Positions 17,778 through 25,785 of a stretch of DNA of 64,000 bases are shown in pieces. The notes below the pieces were generated by a model. It was not told the origin of the DNA and made no database searches. It saw nothing but the letters and a program-made list of their open reading frames with translations. The position numbers and the translations under genes are program-made. Position 1 is the stretch's first letter. Each line of letters begins with the position of its first letter. Source of the stretch: Oceanospirillales bacterium (GTDB taxonomy: Bacteria > Pseudomonadota > Gammaproteobacteria > Pseudomonadales > Balneatricaceae); assembly GCA_018223185.1 (NCBI GenBank), contig JAAEYW010000002.1, positions 62,001 to 126,000 on the forward strand, given 5' to 3'.

Positions 17778-19577
17778 ATGAAGGCGTTGAAGTCACAAGC
17801 CTCGGCAGCAGACAATCCGACCGGTCTGATCATCAATAATATCGACATCTGGACCTCGGCAATCAAAACCCGTTCGTCGGCCGGGCAGGGCAGCAGTAAG
17901 AAGCTCGATCTATATGGCATCAAGAAGCTGCGGGAGTTGATTCTCGAGTTGGCCGTGCGAGGGAAGTTGGTACCACAAAACCCAAGCGAAGAACCCGCCT
18001 CAGTTTTACTGGAACGGATTGCAGTTGAAAAGTCGCAGTTGGTTAAGGATAAAAAAATAAAGCAGCCAAAATCATTGCCAGAAATATCAGAGGATGAAAA
18101 ACCGTTTGCTCTGCCTTATGGGTGGGAGTGGGCTCGACTCCAAGATATTGGGCATGATTGGGGACAGAAGAAGCCTGATTGTGAGTTTACCTATATCGAT
18201 GTAGGCGCGATTAACAAAGAGCTCGGTTTTGTGGATCAGCCTACGGTACTGACTGAATCCAAAGCCCCATCAAGGGCAAGAAAGTTGGTAAGAAAAGGCA
18301 CTGTTATTTATTCTACAGTCAGGCCATATTTGTTGAACATCGCCGTTATTAACGAGCACTTCGACCCTGAACCTATTGCCAGTACAGCATTCGCAATTAT
18401 ACACCCATTTGATGGCCTTTCATCATCGTTTATCTACAGGTATCTGCGATCACCAAGCTTCATTAACTATGTTGAAGGGTGTCAAACCGGCATTGCCTAC
18501 CCAGCTATCAACGATAAGCAATTCTTTAGCGGTGTTTTACCTGTTCCTCCAACAGCCGAACAACACCGAATGGTCGCCAAAGTCGATGAGCTGATGGCCC
18601 TGTGCGACCAACTGGAGCAGCAAACCGAAACCAGTATCAACGCCCACGCCACGCTGGTCGAAATCCTGTTAACGACCCTGACAAACAGCGCCGACGCCAC
18701 CGAGTTGGAACAGAACTGGAATCGCATCGCCGACCACTTCGACACCCTGTTCACCACCGAACACAGCATCGACCAGCTCAAACAAACCGTCCTGCAACTC
18801 GCCGTGATGGGCAAACTCGTCCCCCAAGACCCCAACAACGAACCCGCCTCAGTGCTACTAGAAAAAATCGCCGCCGAAAAAGCGCAGCGGGTGAAAGAGA
18901 ATAAGATCAAAAAGCAGAAACCACTGCCCCCGATTTCTAAGGATGAAAAACCGTTTGCGCTGCCGAAGGGGTGGGAGTGGTGTCGCTTAGGTGAAGCCAT
19001 ATTGTTAAAAAATGGATATGCATTCAAAAGTAAACACTTTGTTAACGAGCCAACTCCGTTCGTTCTAACTACTCCAGGTAATTTTTTCGAAACTGGAGGC
19101 TTTCGGTCACGAGGAGATAAAACTCGTTTCTACGATGGTGATGTGGCGGATGATTTTATCTTTCAGGCTGGGGACCTTATGATTCCAATGACTGAGCAAG
19201 CTCCTGGCCTGCTTGGTAGCTCAGCGTTTATACCTGATGACGGAAAAATATATCTTCATAACCAACGACTTGGAAAGCTTACACAGTATTGTAATAAGTC
19301 GACATCACTAAATTTTATTGCTTTGTTTTTTAATACACCATATCTACGTAGCGAGTTAGCTAAAAGCTGCACCGGGACGACTGTAAGGCATACATCTCCA
19401 GATCGAATCTATAATGTATTATTTCCTATTTTACCTTTAGCAGAACAACACCGCATCGTTGCCAAAGTCGAACAGATGATGTCCCTCTGTGACCATCTCA
19501 AAGCCCGCCTGCAACAAGCCCAGCAAACCCAACTACATCTGGCAGATGCCCTGATGGAACAGGCGCTAACCCCATGA
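17778..19577 (+). CDS. hsdS: Type I specificity subunit HsdS
   Basis: Determines the bipartite DNA sequence recognised by the complex. Residues about 51-121 and 334-404 are near-duplicate conserved regions (LELAVRGKLVPQ / LQLAVMGKLVPQ, EPASVLLE, DEKPFALP-GWEW), each followed by a variable target recognition domain (about 121-255 and 404-555) and a conserved AEQHR-VAKV segment with a helix. The second TRD (19000-19440) is visibly AT-richer than the conserved parts. ATG 17778 is seven bases after AGGGAG; GTG at 17775 is an alternative. The stop overlaps the next start (ATGA). Confidence 0.95.
   Translation: MKALKSQASAADNPTGLIINNIDIWTSAIKTRSSAGQGSSKKLDLYGIKKLRELILELAVRGKLVPQNPSEEPASVLLERIAVEKSQLVKDKKIKQPKSLPEISEDEKPFALPYGWEWARLQDIGHDWGQKKPDCEFTYIDVGAINKELGFVDQPTVLTESKAPSRARKLVRKGTVIYSTVRPYLLNIAVINEHFDPEPIASTAFAIIHPFDGLSSSFIYRYLRSPSFINYVEGCQTGIAYPAINDKQFFSGVLPVPPTAEQHRMVAKVDELMALCDQLEQQTETSINAHATLVEILLTTLTNSADATELEQNWNRIADHFDTLFTTEHSIDQLKQTVLQLAVMGKLVPQDPNNEPASVLLEKIAAEKAQRVKENKIKKQKPLPPISKDEKPFALPKGWEWCRLGEAILLKNGYAFKSKHFVNEPTPFVLTTPGNFFETGGFRSRGDKTRFYDGDVADDFIFQAGDLMIPMTEQAPGLLGSSAFIPDDGKIYLHNQRLGKLTQYCNKSTSLNFIALFFNTPYLRSELAKSCTGTTVRHTSPDRIYNVLFPILPLAEQHRIVAKVEQMMSLCDHLKARLQQAQQTQLHLADALMEQALTP
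17928..18989 (+). repeat. Duplicated conserved region within hsdS
   Basis: The segments at about 17928-18140 and 18777-18989 encode matching 71-residue blocks and remain similar at DNA level, for example the shared GATGAAAAACCGTTTGC. Such duplications are the usual substrate for TRD exchange by homologous recombination. Confidence 0.75.
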
Positions 19578-20482
19578 GTAAGGGCGCGAAGATAGAGAAC
19601 CACCCTTGCGCCGGAGAGGATCACCAACTTCCGTTGTTTGAGTTCGATGCCGAGATCAAAGCACTCGCTCATCAACCAACTGCTGACGAGATCGCCAGGG
19701 CTGAAGAGAGCCCCTTTAGCAGGCACATCGTCTATGTCGATGAGAGTGGTGATCACAACTTGCAGAGCATCGACCAGAGCTACCCCATCTTCGTGCTGGC
19801 TTTCTGTGTGTTCCACAAACGCCACTACAGCGAAGCGATCGTGCCGGCGCTGGAGAAGTTCAAATTCAATCATTTTGGCCACGATCAGGTGGTGCTGCAT
19901 GAAAACGAGATTCGTCGGCGCAAGGGTTTATTCAACATCTTCCAGAGCGGAGAGCGCCAACAGGCCTTTATGGATGAGCTGACCAAGATTATCGAATTCA
20001 GCAATTTCATCCTGATCAGTGCCACCATCGATAAGCGCTCTCTTAGCAAGCAGGGGGCATCCGATAACGCCTATCACATCGCTTTGGGACTGTGCATGGA
20101 AACGCTTTATGAGTTTCTGCAGGAAAAAGGCGAGCATGAAAAGAAAACCCATATTGTCGTAGAGTGCCGGGGCACCAAAGAAGATAACGAGCTGGAGCTG
20201 GAGTTTCGTCGATTATGTGACGGCAATAATCGTATGGGCATATCACTACCCTTTGAGATTCTCTTCGCTGACAAAAAGGTGATGTCTTCAGGACTACAGC
20301 TAGCCGACTTGGTCGCTCGACCCATCGGCCTCAAGACACTGCGACCAGAACAAGAAAACCGTGCCTTCGAGGTACTAAAGAAAAAGTTTTACTGTGATGG
20401 TGGCCGTGAAGAGGTAGGTAATGGATATGAAGGCATTGGAATGAAGATTTTCCCTACTCCAAAAAGCGAAAAACCCCGGTGA
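19574..20482 (+). CDS. DUF3800 family protein coupled to hsdS
   Basis: DUF3800 proteins have a predicted RNase H-like fold and often sit in defence islands; their activity is not settled. The 302 residues show YVDESGD at 54-60, HENEIRRRKG, VVECRGTKEDNELE and the closing LQLADLVARP, supplying the acidic residues expected of a metal site. An N-terminal extension of about 50 residues precedes the domain. Its ATG overlaps the hsdS stop by four bases, so it is made with the restriction system and is likely to be an accessory part of it. The weak hairpin 20472-20495 closes the operon. Confidence 0.88.
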   Translation: MSKGAKIENHPCAGEDHQLPLFEFDAEIKALAHQPTADEIARAEESPFSRHIVYVDESGDHNLQSIDQSYPIFVLAFCVFHKRHYSEAIVPALEKFKFNHFGHDQVVLHENEIRRRKGLFNIFQSGERQQAFMDELTKIIEFSNFILISATIDKRSLSKQGASDNAYHIALGLCMETLYEFLQEKGEHEKKTHIVVECRGTKEDNELELEFRRLCDGNNRMGISLPFEILFADKKVMSSGLQLADLVARPIGLKTLRPEQENRAFEVLKKKFYCDGGREEVGNGYEGIGMKIFPTPKSEKPR

Positions 20483-20495
20483 AACCACCGAGGTT
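20472..20495 (+). terminator. Weak hairpin at the end of the hsd operon
   Basis: AACCCCGGTG / CACCGAGGTT with one mismatch, overlapping the stop codon of the DUF3800 gene; no T-run follows, so termination may be rho-dependent. Confidence 0.4.
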
Positions 20496-20753
20496 ATAAC
20501 GCCGACCGGGACTGCCCAATCCATTTGTGTTGCATTATAGATGGCACTTGGACTTAACTTCAAGTACAAAGCGAATAAATCACGCAGTACAAAGTTAATA
20601 AAGTTAGCTGCTGCCGTTCTCAATTTCAGACAAAGTACTTTCTTCAAAGACCCTTACCGGCTATGCTCAGATGTTACAGAGACTTTTAGCTATAAAAAAC
20701 TGCTGATACTAGACACTTTGTTCTAATGTTATCCAGGTGTTACAACAACGCCA

Positions 20754-20774
20754 CGGGGGCCTTTACGGGGGCTT
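20754..20774. repeat. GC-rich repeats near right island end
   Basis: CGGGGGCCTTT followed directly by ACGGGGGCTT; the latter is also found at 8855-8864 near the left end. Possible integrase arm sites. Confidence 0.4.
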
Positions 20775-20836
20775 AATCAAAAAAACAAACAAGACAAACC
20801 AATGTTATCAATTACTTATAACAACTATTCAGTAGA

Positions 20837-20852
20837 CGCCACCTCCACCAAA
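20837..20852 (+). repeat. attR: second copy of the ssrA 3' end
   Basis: CGCCACCTCCACCAAA, identical to 8728-8743; only the 3' tip of ssrA is duplicated. Confidence 0.93.
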
Positions 20853-20858
20853 TGCAAC

Positions 20859-20891
20859 GAAAAAGGGCTGCCCTCCGGGTAGCCCTTTTTT
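20859..20891 (+). terminator. Native ssrA terminator, now separated by the island
   Basis: Stem AAAAAGGGCT / AGCCCTTTTT closing a loop of about 11 bases, with a T-run, eight bases after attR. In the island-free chromosome it would stand about 15 bases behind the tmRNA 3' end. Confidence 0.8.
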
Positions 20892-20942
20892 GTTACATAG
20901 ATACTACTCTCACCCCATTTATTATTGTAAGGATGATCAACC

Positions 20943-21278
20943 ATGGAAGTACGACACAAACACAACCGCCGCCTGCGTAAAAAACTTTACCTGGGTGAAT
21001 TTGCCGTTAATCTCTTTGAAATACATGTAAAACTATCCACCAGCGCAGAGGCTGATCTGGACGCATTCATTGGTAGTTTTGTTGACCAACTTGAAAAGCA
21101 GGGACTGACCTACTTTGGTTACTCCGATGCTGACGGAATTCAGGGACATGTACTCTCTCAGAAGCGCTACGAGTCCCCATCAGAGAGTCAGAAACAGGAA
21201 CTGTCTGACTGGTGTGGCGCATACCCTGGTATTCAAAGTTACGACCTGGGCGAGCTTGTGGATATTAATCAGGCTTAG
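20943..21278 (+). CDS. yggL: YggL family (DUF469) ribosome-associated protein
   Basis: Small conserved gammaproteobacterial protein; E. coli YggL has been reported to bind the 50S subunit. The 111 residues carry the family pattern RRLRKKLYLGEF at the N-terminus, LDAFIGSFVDQLEKQGL, and the acidic end. Before the island arrived it would have been the next gene after ssrA. An AAGGATGATCAACC context precedes the ATG. Confidence 0.88.
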   Translation: MEVRHKHNRRLRKKLYLGEFAVNLFEIHVKLSTSAEADLDAFIGSFVDQLEKQGLTYFGYSDADGIQGHVLSQKRYESPSESQKQELSDWCGAYPGIQSYDLGELVDINQA

Positions 21279-21483
21279 CTTTCTAACCCCGGTAAGCCAC
21301 CCTTGTAACCACCGCCTATGTAGCAGCATCTGAAAAGCATACCGATAAGACAGACAGGGGCCTGAAATGAGTGCCACGATTTACGACACTCATTTACAAG
21401 GGCAGACCCCTTCCCATTTTTAACTGCATGTCATTACAACACGGCAGGGACGGAATCATCCCGTCTTACTCTTCTGCAAACAC

Positions 21484-21517
21484 AAAAACAGGCGCCGGAT
21501 CGCTCCGATGCCTGTTT
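21484..21517 (-). terminator. Terminator of the aromatic hydroxylase gene
   Basis: On the reverse strand AAACAGGC...GCCTGTTT with an inner CGGA/TCCG pairing, followed by a run of Ts, 26 bases after the stop codon at 21543. Confidence 0.65.
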
Positions 21518-21542
21518 AGTACCTTCATGATTTAGCCTGTGA

Positions 21543-23468
21543 TTATCTGTCGACTGGCAGATATATTCCGTCAAAAAAAGCAGTCAGTTGCTGGTAGCCA
21601 TCCAGCGGCAGCACCTGGGCAATATACTGATCGGGACGCACGATAATCATACATCCCTGTTCACGGTCGATACCGCGCATAGCATAGATATCCCCAAGGC
21701 CCTTATGATCGACACAGAACACTTTTTCGTGATCCTGCAGCCCAAGACGGCCTTTGGTCGGGCACAGCAATGACGGCATCTCTTCATAAGCCAGCTGATC
21801 GAAGGTTTGCTGGAACACTGCTCGCAGATCGATCAGTCCATCAATGTCTTCATCTTTACCGGTGAACTTCACCACCGGCGAGTCAGGATCGCTTTGCAGC
21901 CAGTCCGCCAGTTGATGAATGGCAGAACCGGGTGCCGAACTGTCATTGTTACCGGCAAATGCATAGATCCGCCAGCGTGTATCCGCCTCAGCCAAATGAC
22001 CCAGCTGCATCTGTTTGGCATCAGCTAAACGCACCACCGGGGCCGAATGGAAGCGACGACCAACCTCTTCGCCAGTAGCCAGCGCCTGATAGGTTGCCGG
22101 GCCAACCAGCGCGGATTCACCATACTTAACCGCCAGTCCGCCGGTAAACTCCAGATTTTCTTTAAACTGTCGCATAAAGCGTGGCTCATCGCCGTTATCC
22201 AGTTCAGACTCGCCAGCCGGAGCGGACATGATGCGCGCCCATTCGTGGTCAGTATCAACCAGACGTTTGGCTTCAGCCCAGCGCTCTGCAGAATAACTGT
22301 GCAGCAGACCCGGCGCTGAACGCCCCTGAAGTACATGCACCAGTTTCCAGCCAAGGTTAAAGGTGTCCTGCATTGATACGTTCATCCCCTGGCCCGCTTT
22401 CGGACTGTGGGTATGGCAGGCATCACCGGCAGTAAACACACGGGGATTACGGCTTGCAGCCGCACCTTCAGGCACATCATCAAACCGGTCGGTCATACGA
22501 TGACCAATCTCATAGATCGACCACCAGGCAACCTCTTTAACATCGATACTGTAGGGCTTCATGATGCGGTTAGCCCCGGCGATCAGATCATCAATTTTAA
22601 AGTTGCGACTGGAAACCCGCTCATCAGGGTTAAGCTTATCCAGTTCCACATACATACGGAAAAGATAGCCGCCCTCGCGCGGCAAAATCAGCACGTTGCC
22701 CTCATGGGCAGAGGTGATCAGACATTTCTGTCGCACGTCCGGGAAATCCGAATTCGCCAGAATATCCATAACGCCCCAGGCCTGATGCGCCGCATCACCA
22801 TGCAGTTCGCCACCAATCGCACGACGCACATTAGAGCGTGCACCATCGCAACCGACCACATAGTTAGCCCGTACCGTTTTTGTTTCACCGGCATTGATGC
22901 CGGTGTTTTCCAGCGTGACCGTCACCGGGTAATCGTCAGTTGTGGCGTCCACCTCTACATTAACAACAGACCAGCTATAGTCTGGTTCCAGCCGTGTAGA
23001 TGAGTTTCTCATCACATCAAGAAACAACTCATGCACCCGCGCCTGGTTGATCAGAATATGCGGCATTTCGGAAGAGTCGTCTGCAACATCCTGCACTCTG
23101 CCGATGCGCTTTATATGCGCCGGATTTTCCGGATCAGGCATCCAGAAATTGGTCTGGTTTACCCAGTAGCTTTCGCGCTTCACCTTATCGGCAAAACCGA
23201 ACGCCTGAAACATCTCCATCGTGCGGGTATTAATGCCGTCCGCTTTACCTTTTTCAAGAGGGCCCGGAGCCGGATCAACAATCATGGTGTCAATCTCAGA
23301 GAACTGTGACAATTGCGCTGCCAGACACAAACCGGTAGGCCCACAACCCGCGATCAGTACGTCAACTTTTTCCGGTAACGGCGCAAACTCGCTACGGTCA
23401 CGACGCGTCGCTGTCGCATTTTTGATATCGGGATCACCCCCACGAAAACCATCCACATAATACTGCAT
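21543..23468 (-). CDS. FAD-dependent aromatic hydroxylase (phenol 2-monooxygenase family)
   Basis: Flavoprotein monooxygenase that hydroxylates an aromatic ring with NADPH and O2. The 641 residues fit the phenol hydroxylase group and the size of 3-hydroxybenzoate 4-hydroxylase (MobA). Visible are the FAD dinucleotide motif VDVLIAGCGPTGL, the second motif VVGCDGARSNVRR, GDACHTHSPKAGQGMN, and a C-terminal thioredoxin-like dimerisation domain ending CMIIVRPDQYIAQV. Substrate is inferred only from resemblance. No ring-cleavage genes lie nearby. It is divergent from a sulfide:quinone oxidoreductase gene over 350 bases. Confidence 0.88.
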   Translation of the reverse strand: MQYYVDGFRGGDPDIKNATATRRDRSEFAPLPEKVDVLIAGCGPTGLCLAAQLSQFSEIDTMIVDPAPGPLEKGKADGINTRTMEMFQAFGFADKVKRESYWVNQTNFWMPDPENPAHIKRIGRVQDVADDSSEMPHILINQARVHELFLDVMRNSSTRLEPDYSWSVVNVEVDATTDDYPVTVTLENTGINAGETKTVRANYVVGCDGARSNVRRAIGGELHGDAAHQAWGVMDILANSDFPDVRQKCLITSAHEGNVLILPREGGYLFRMYVELDKLNPDERVSSRNFKIDDLIAGANRIMKPYSIDVKEVAWWSIYEIGHRMTDRFDDVPEGAAASRNPRVFTAGDACHTHSPKAGQGMNVSMQDTFNLGWKLVHVLQGRSAPGLLHSYSAERWAEAKRLVDTDHEWARIMSAPAGESELDNGDEPRFMRQFKENLEFTGGLAVKYGESALVGPATYQALATGEEVGRRFHSAPVVRLADAKQMQLGHLAEADTRWRIYAFAGNNDSSAPGSAIHQLADWLQSDPDSPVVKFTGKDEDIDGLIDLRAVFQQTFDQLAYEEMPSLLCPTKGRLGLQDHEKVFCVDHKGLGDIYAMRGIDREQGCMIIVRPDQYIAQVLPLDGYQQLTAFFDGIYLPVDR

Positions 23469-23818
23469 CGCTAATACCTTCCGATCTTCTTGTTATAAAC
23501 AGATAAGCACTGTAAACGATCAAAGATATAGATAATAATTGATATTTAATCCCAGATATAAAGATTGCGTATACATAAAGCCTAACCTGCTGATATTAGA
23601 GATTATCCTAGTAACACAGGAACCCACCTGACGTGCCGTTGTTCGGTCAGGTACGGCCTGAAACAGCATCGTCTGCCTGTGCAGAACTCACTCCGGCCCT
23701 CCCTCTTCGACCAATGTTTACAATTATTAAATTGACTCTGGCTATATTCTGAACTTATATTAGATTTATCTAATAAATATAATACTTAAATAAGAGATAG
23801 ATTCTCTGGAGGAAGAGC
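23469..23818. other. Divergent regulatory region, hydroxylase / SQR
   Basis: No gene. Holds the SQR promoter and palindrome, a degenerate second copy of that palindrome (TATTAGAGATTATCCTAGTA, 23594-23613) and an inverted repeat ACCTGAC...GTCAGGT (23626-23652). The part next to the hydroxylase (23500-23580) is AT-rich without a clear promoter. Confidence 0.6.
23732..23775 (+). promoter_or_regulatory. SQR promoter with overlapping 18-bp palindromic operator
   Basis: TTGACT (23732-23737), 17-base spacer, TTATAT (23755-23760). The palindrome TATTAGATTTATCTAATA (23758-23775; perfect 8-base arms around TT) covers the end of the -10 and the predicted start site, the place for a repressor. AT-rich palindromes like this are typical of ArsR-type repressors, including sulfide sensors of the BigR/SqrR group; no such gene is in the window. 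Confidence 0.65.
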
Positions 23819-25090
23819 ATGGCGCATATCATCATCCTCGGTGCCGGTCTTGGTGGCGTTCCGATGGCCTACGAAATGAAGGATCTGGCCGGGCCAGACG
23901 ATCAGGTAACGATTGTCAGTGATAAGGATTACTATCACTTTGTTCCCTCCAACCCCTGGGTTGCTGTTGATTGGCGCAAGCGCTCAGATATTACCGTTCC
24001 CCTTGGCCCACCGATGGCTAAAAAAGGCGTTGAACTGATTGTCAGTGCGGCTAAAAGAGTTCACCCCGAGACCAACGAACTTGAACTGGCCGACGGCACC
24101 CGGCTCAGTTATGACCATCTGGTTATCGCCACCGGCCCCAGACTGGCGTTCGATGAGATTGAGGGGCTCGGCCCGGACGGCTTTACCAGTTCAGTCTGCC
24201 ATATTGATCATGCCGAAGTGGCCTGCGAAAAATGGCACGCATTAGCGGAGAAACCCGCCCCGGTTATCGTCGGCGCGGTACAGGGCGCCAGCTGCTTTGG
24301 TCCCGCCTACGAAACCGCCTTCATCATGGATTCAGACCTGCGCAAGCGCAAAATCCGTGACCAGGTACCGATGACCTATGTCACCTCTGAACCCTATATC
24401 GGCCACCTGGGCCTTGGCGGTGTTGGTGACAGTAAAACCATGCTGGAAAGTGAACTGCGCAAGCACCATATCGACTGGATCTGTAACGCCAAGATCGACC
24501 GTATCGAAGATGGCCTGATGCATGTCATCGAATGTGATGAGCAGGGCGAAGAGAAACAGCGCCATGAGCTGCCATTTGGTTATTCAATGCTGCTGCCCGC
24601 CTTCACCGGTATTGATGCGGTGCGCGATATCGATGGTCTGGTGAACCCACGCGGCTTTATTGTGATCGACAAGCATCAGCGTAACCCGACCTACCCGAAT
24701 ATCTGGGGCATCGGCGTTGCAGTTGCCATCGCACCGAAAAAACCTACTCCGGTGCCCACCGGGGTGCCCAAAACAGGCTTTATGATTGAGAGTATGGTGA
24801 CCGCCACCGCGCATAACATCCGCGCAGTACTGGACAATAAGGAGCCGGAAAGCGAAGCCACCTGGAACGCCGTCTGTCTGGCGGATATGGGCGATACCGG
24901 CATCGCCTTTGTCGCCATGCCGCAAATTCCGCCACGCAACGTTAACTGGATGAAATCAGGTAAATGGGTACATCTGGCCAAGGTCGGCTTTGAAAAGTAC
25001 TTTATGCACAAGATCCGCTCCGGCGTCAGCGAACCCATTTTTGAGAAGTTCATGATGAAAATGCTGAAAATTGAAAAGCTGAAGAAGTAG
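23819..25090 (+). CDS. sqr: Sulfide:quinone oxidoreductase
   Basis: Membrane-associated flavoprotein that oxidises sulfide and passes electrons to the quinone pool. The 423 residues have the FAD motif IIILGAGLGGVPMAYEM and the three cysteines expected of the redox site: C127, C159 (in GASCFGPAYE) and C353 (in AVCLADMGDTG). A basic amphipathic C-terminus (FMMKMLKIEKLKK) suits membrane attachment. GGAGGAAG precedes the ATG. It stands alone downstream of a strong, probably repressed promoter. I cannot tell from sequence which SQR type it is, but it is not a plain NADH dehydrogenase, which lacks these cysteines. Confidence 0.92.
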   Translation: MAHIIILGAGLGGVPMAYEMKDLAGPDDQVTIVSDKDYYHFVPSNPWVAVDWRKRSDITVPLGPPMAKKGVELIVSAAKRVHPETNELELADGTRLSYDHLVIATGPRLAFDEIEGLGPDGFTSSVCHIDHAEVACEKWHALAEKPAPVIVGAVQGASCFGPAYETAFIMDSDLRKRKIRDQVPMTYVTSEPYIGHLGLGGVGDSKTMLESELRKHHIDWICNAKIDRIEDGLMHVIECDEQGEEKQRHELPFGYSMLLPAFTGIDAVRDIDGLVNPRGFIVIDKHQRNPTYPNIWGIGVAVAIAPKKPTPVPTGVPKTGFMIESMVTATAHNIRAVLDNKEPESEATWNAVCLADMGDTGIAFVAMPQIPPRNVNWMKSGKWVHLAKVGFEKYFMHKIRSGVSEPIFEKFMMKMLKIEKLKK

Positions 25091-25224
25091 CAGACAATGC
25101 TAACCGCCCGGAGATCTCTGGGCGGTTAACAGATTCTGCGGAATTTACTCGCTTAGATTCATAAAGATAGTCTGCAAGACTTTTCCGACTTATGACTACT
25201 TATTCTTCAATCTTGGGTAGGCTA

Positions 25225-25731
25225 TTACCTTTCGCTGAGACTATTTTTTCGCTTTCGCTGATTGGAAAGGTGTGTCCCGCAAGCCATCAAATACGATAGC
25301 CCCTGCCCTGCAACTACGTAAGTCATAAATTGCTTTACGCTAGCTTCATACAAAAAAGAAAGACCTAGAGATAAATATAAAATTACTGCAGTAAACCAGA
25401 AAGCAACGATCAATTCTAATAATTGAACCTGACTTTTCTCTTGCTTAAAATCACGATCCTCATCATCCTCGGCTTCCTGCTTCTCTTTATCATTCATCTT
25501 ATCCTTCAGGTTATATGAATCTGAATAAACTGAAGCCACAATCAAATTTAATAAAACAACAGGTAAAGATATGGCTAAAGACAAAACAATCAATTTGATA
25601 GAGTCAAGGTTCGTAAAGAGATCACGGTCAAAATGAAAGATTATCAATGCTCCAGGAGAAACAGAGCCTAAAAAAACAAACAAAAAAATGAAACTCTGCC
25701 TTACCGTAACACCCTTCAACTCACTAATCAT
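25225..25731 (-). CDS. Four-helix membrane protein, partner of DUF3883 gene
   Basis: 168 residues, not recognised. Four hydrophobic segments at about 10-30, 43-66, 104-127 and 133-152; a highly charged loop (about 70-100, KMNDKEKQEAEDDEDRD) separates the two pairs and should be cytoplasmic; the tail is basic (NQRKRKNSLSER). AAAGGG precedes the ATG. It begins 54 bases after the DUF3883 gene on the same strand, and both are AT-richer than their neighbours, so they probably arrived together. A membrane effector paired with a nuclease-like protein is one possibility. Confidence 0.75.
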   Translation of the reverse strand: MISELKGVTVRQSFIFLFVFLGSVSPGALIIFHFDRDLFTNLDSIKLIVLSLAISLPVVLLNLIVASVYSDSYNLKDKMNDKEKQEAEDDEDRDFKQEKSQVQLLELIVAFWFTAVILYLSLGLSFLYEASVKQFMTYVVAGQGLSYLMACGTHLSNQRKRKNSLSER

Positions 25732-25785
25732 AAAATCCCTTTAAATCAATAAATTAAATAACAAAAAGGCACTTAACAATGGGAC

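Larger units (their letters stand above)
8728..20852. mobile_element. 12.1-kb genomic island integrated in ssrA
   Basis: Bounded by identical 16-bp repeats of the ssrA 3' end. A tyrosine integrase gene lies just inside the left end and reads inward. Contents in order: integrase, unknown AT-rich gene, AlpA-like regulator, HTH-like small protein, unknown protein with iteron-like DNA, small membrane protein, unknown reverse-strand gene, hsdR-hsdM-hsdS, DUF3800. No conjugation, capsid or packaging genes are visible, so it is a non-autonomous island or satellite-type element rather than an ICE or complete prophage. Confidence 0.92.
20483..20942. other. Right end of island: no gene, att site and native ssrA terminator
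   Basis: This 460-base stretch has no convincing gene; one 61-codon reading frame at 20541-20726 lacks a ribosome site. It contains the GC-rich repeats at 20754-20774, the attR core at 20837-20852 and the displaced ssrA terminator. The part from 20853 onward is core chromosome. Confidence 0.7.

Noticed and set aside
20541-20726. Small gene near the right island end
   Set aside because: No ribosome site and composition of random AT-rich DNA.
20837-20891. Second tmRNA or tRNA gene at the right island end
   Set aside because: Only the last 14 bases of ssrA are duplicated; there is no acceptor 5' strand or T-arm.
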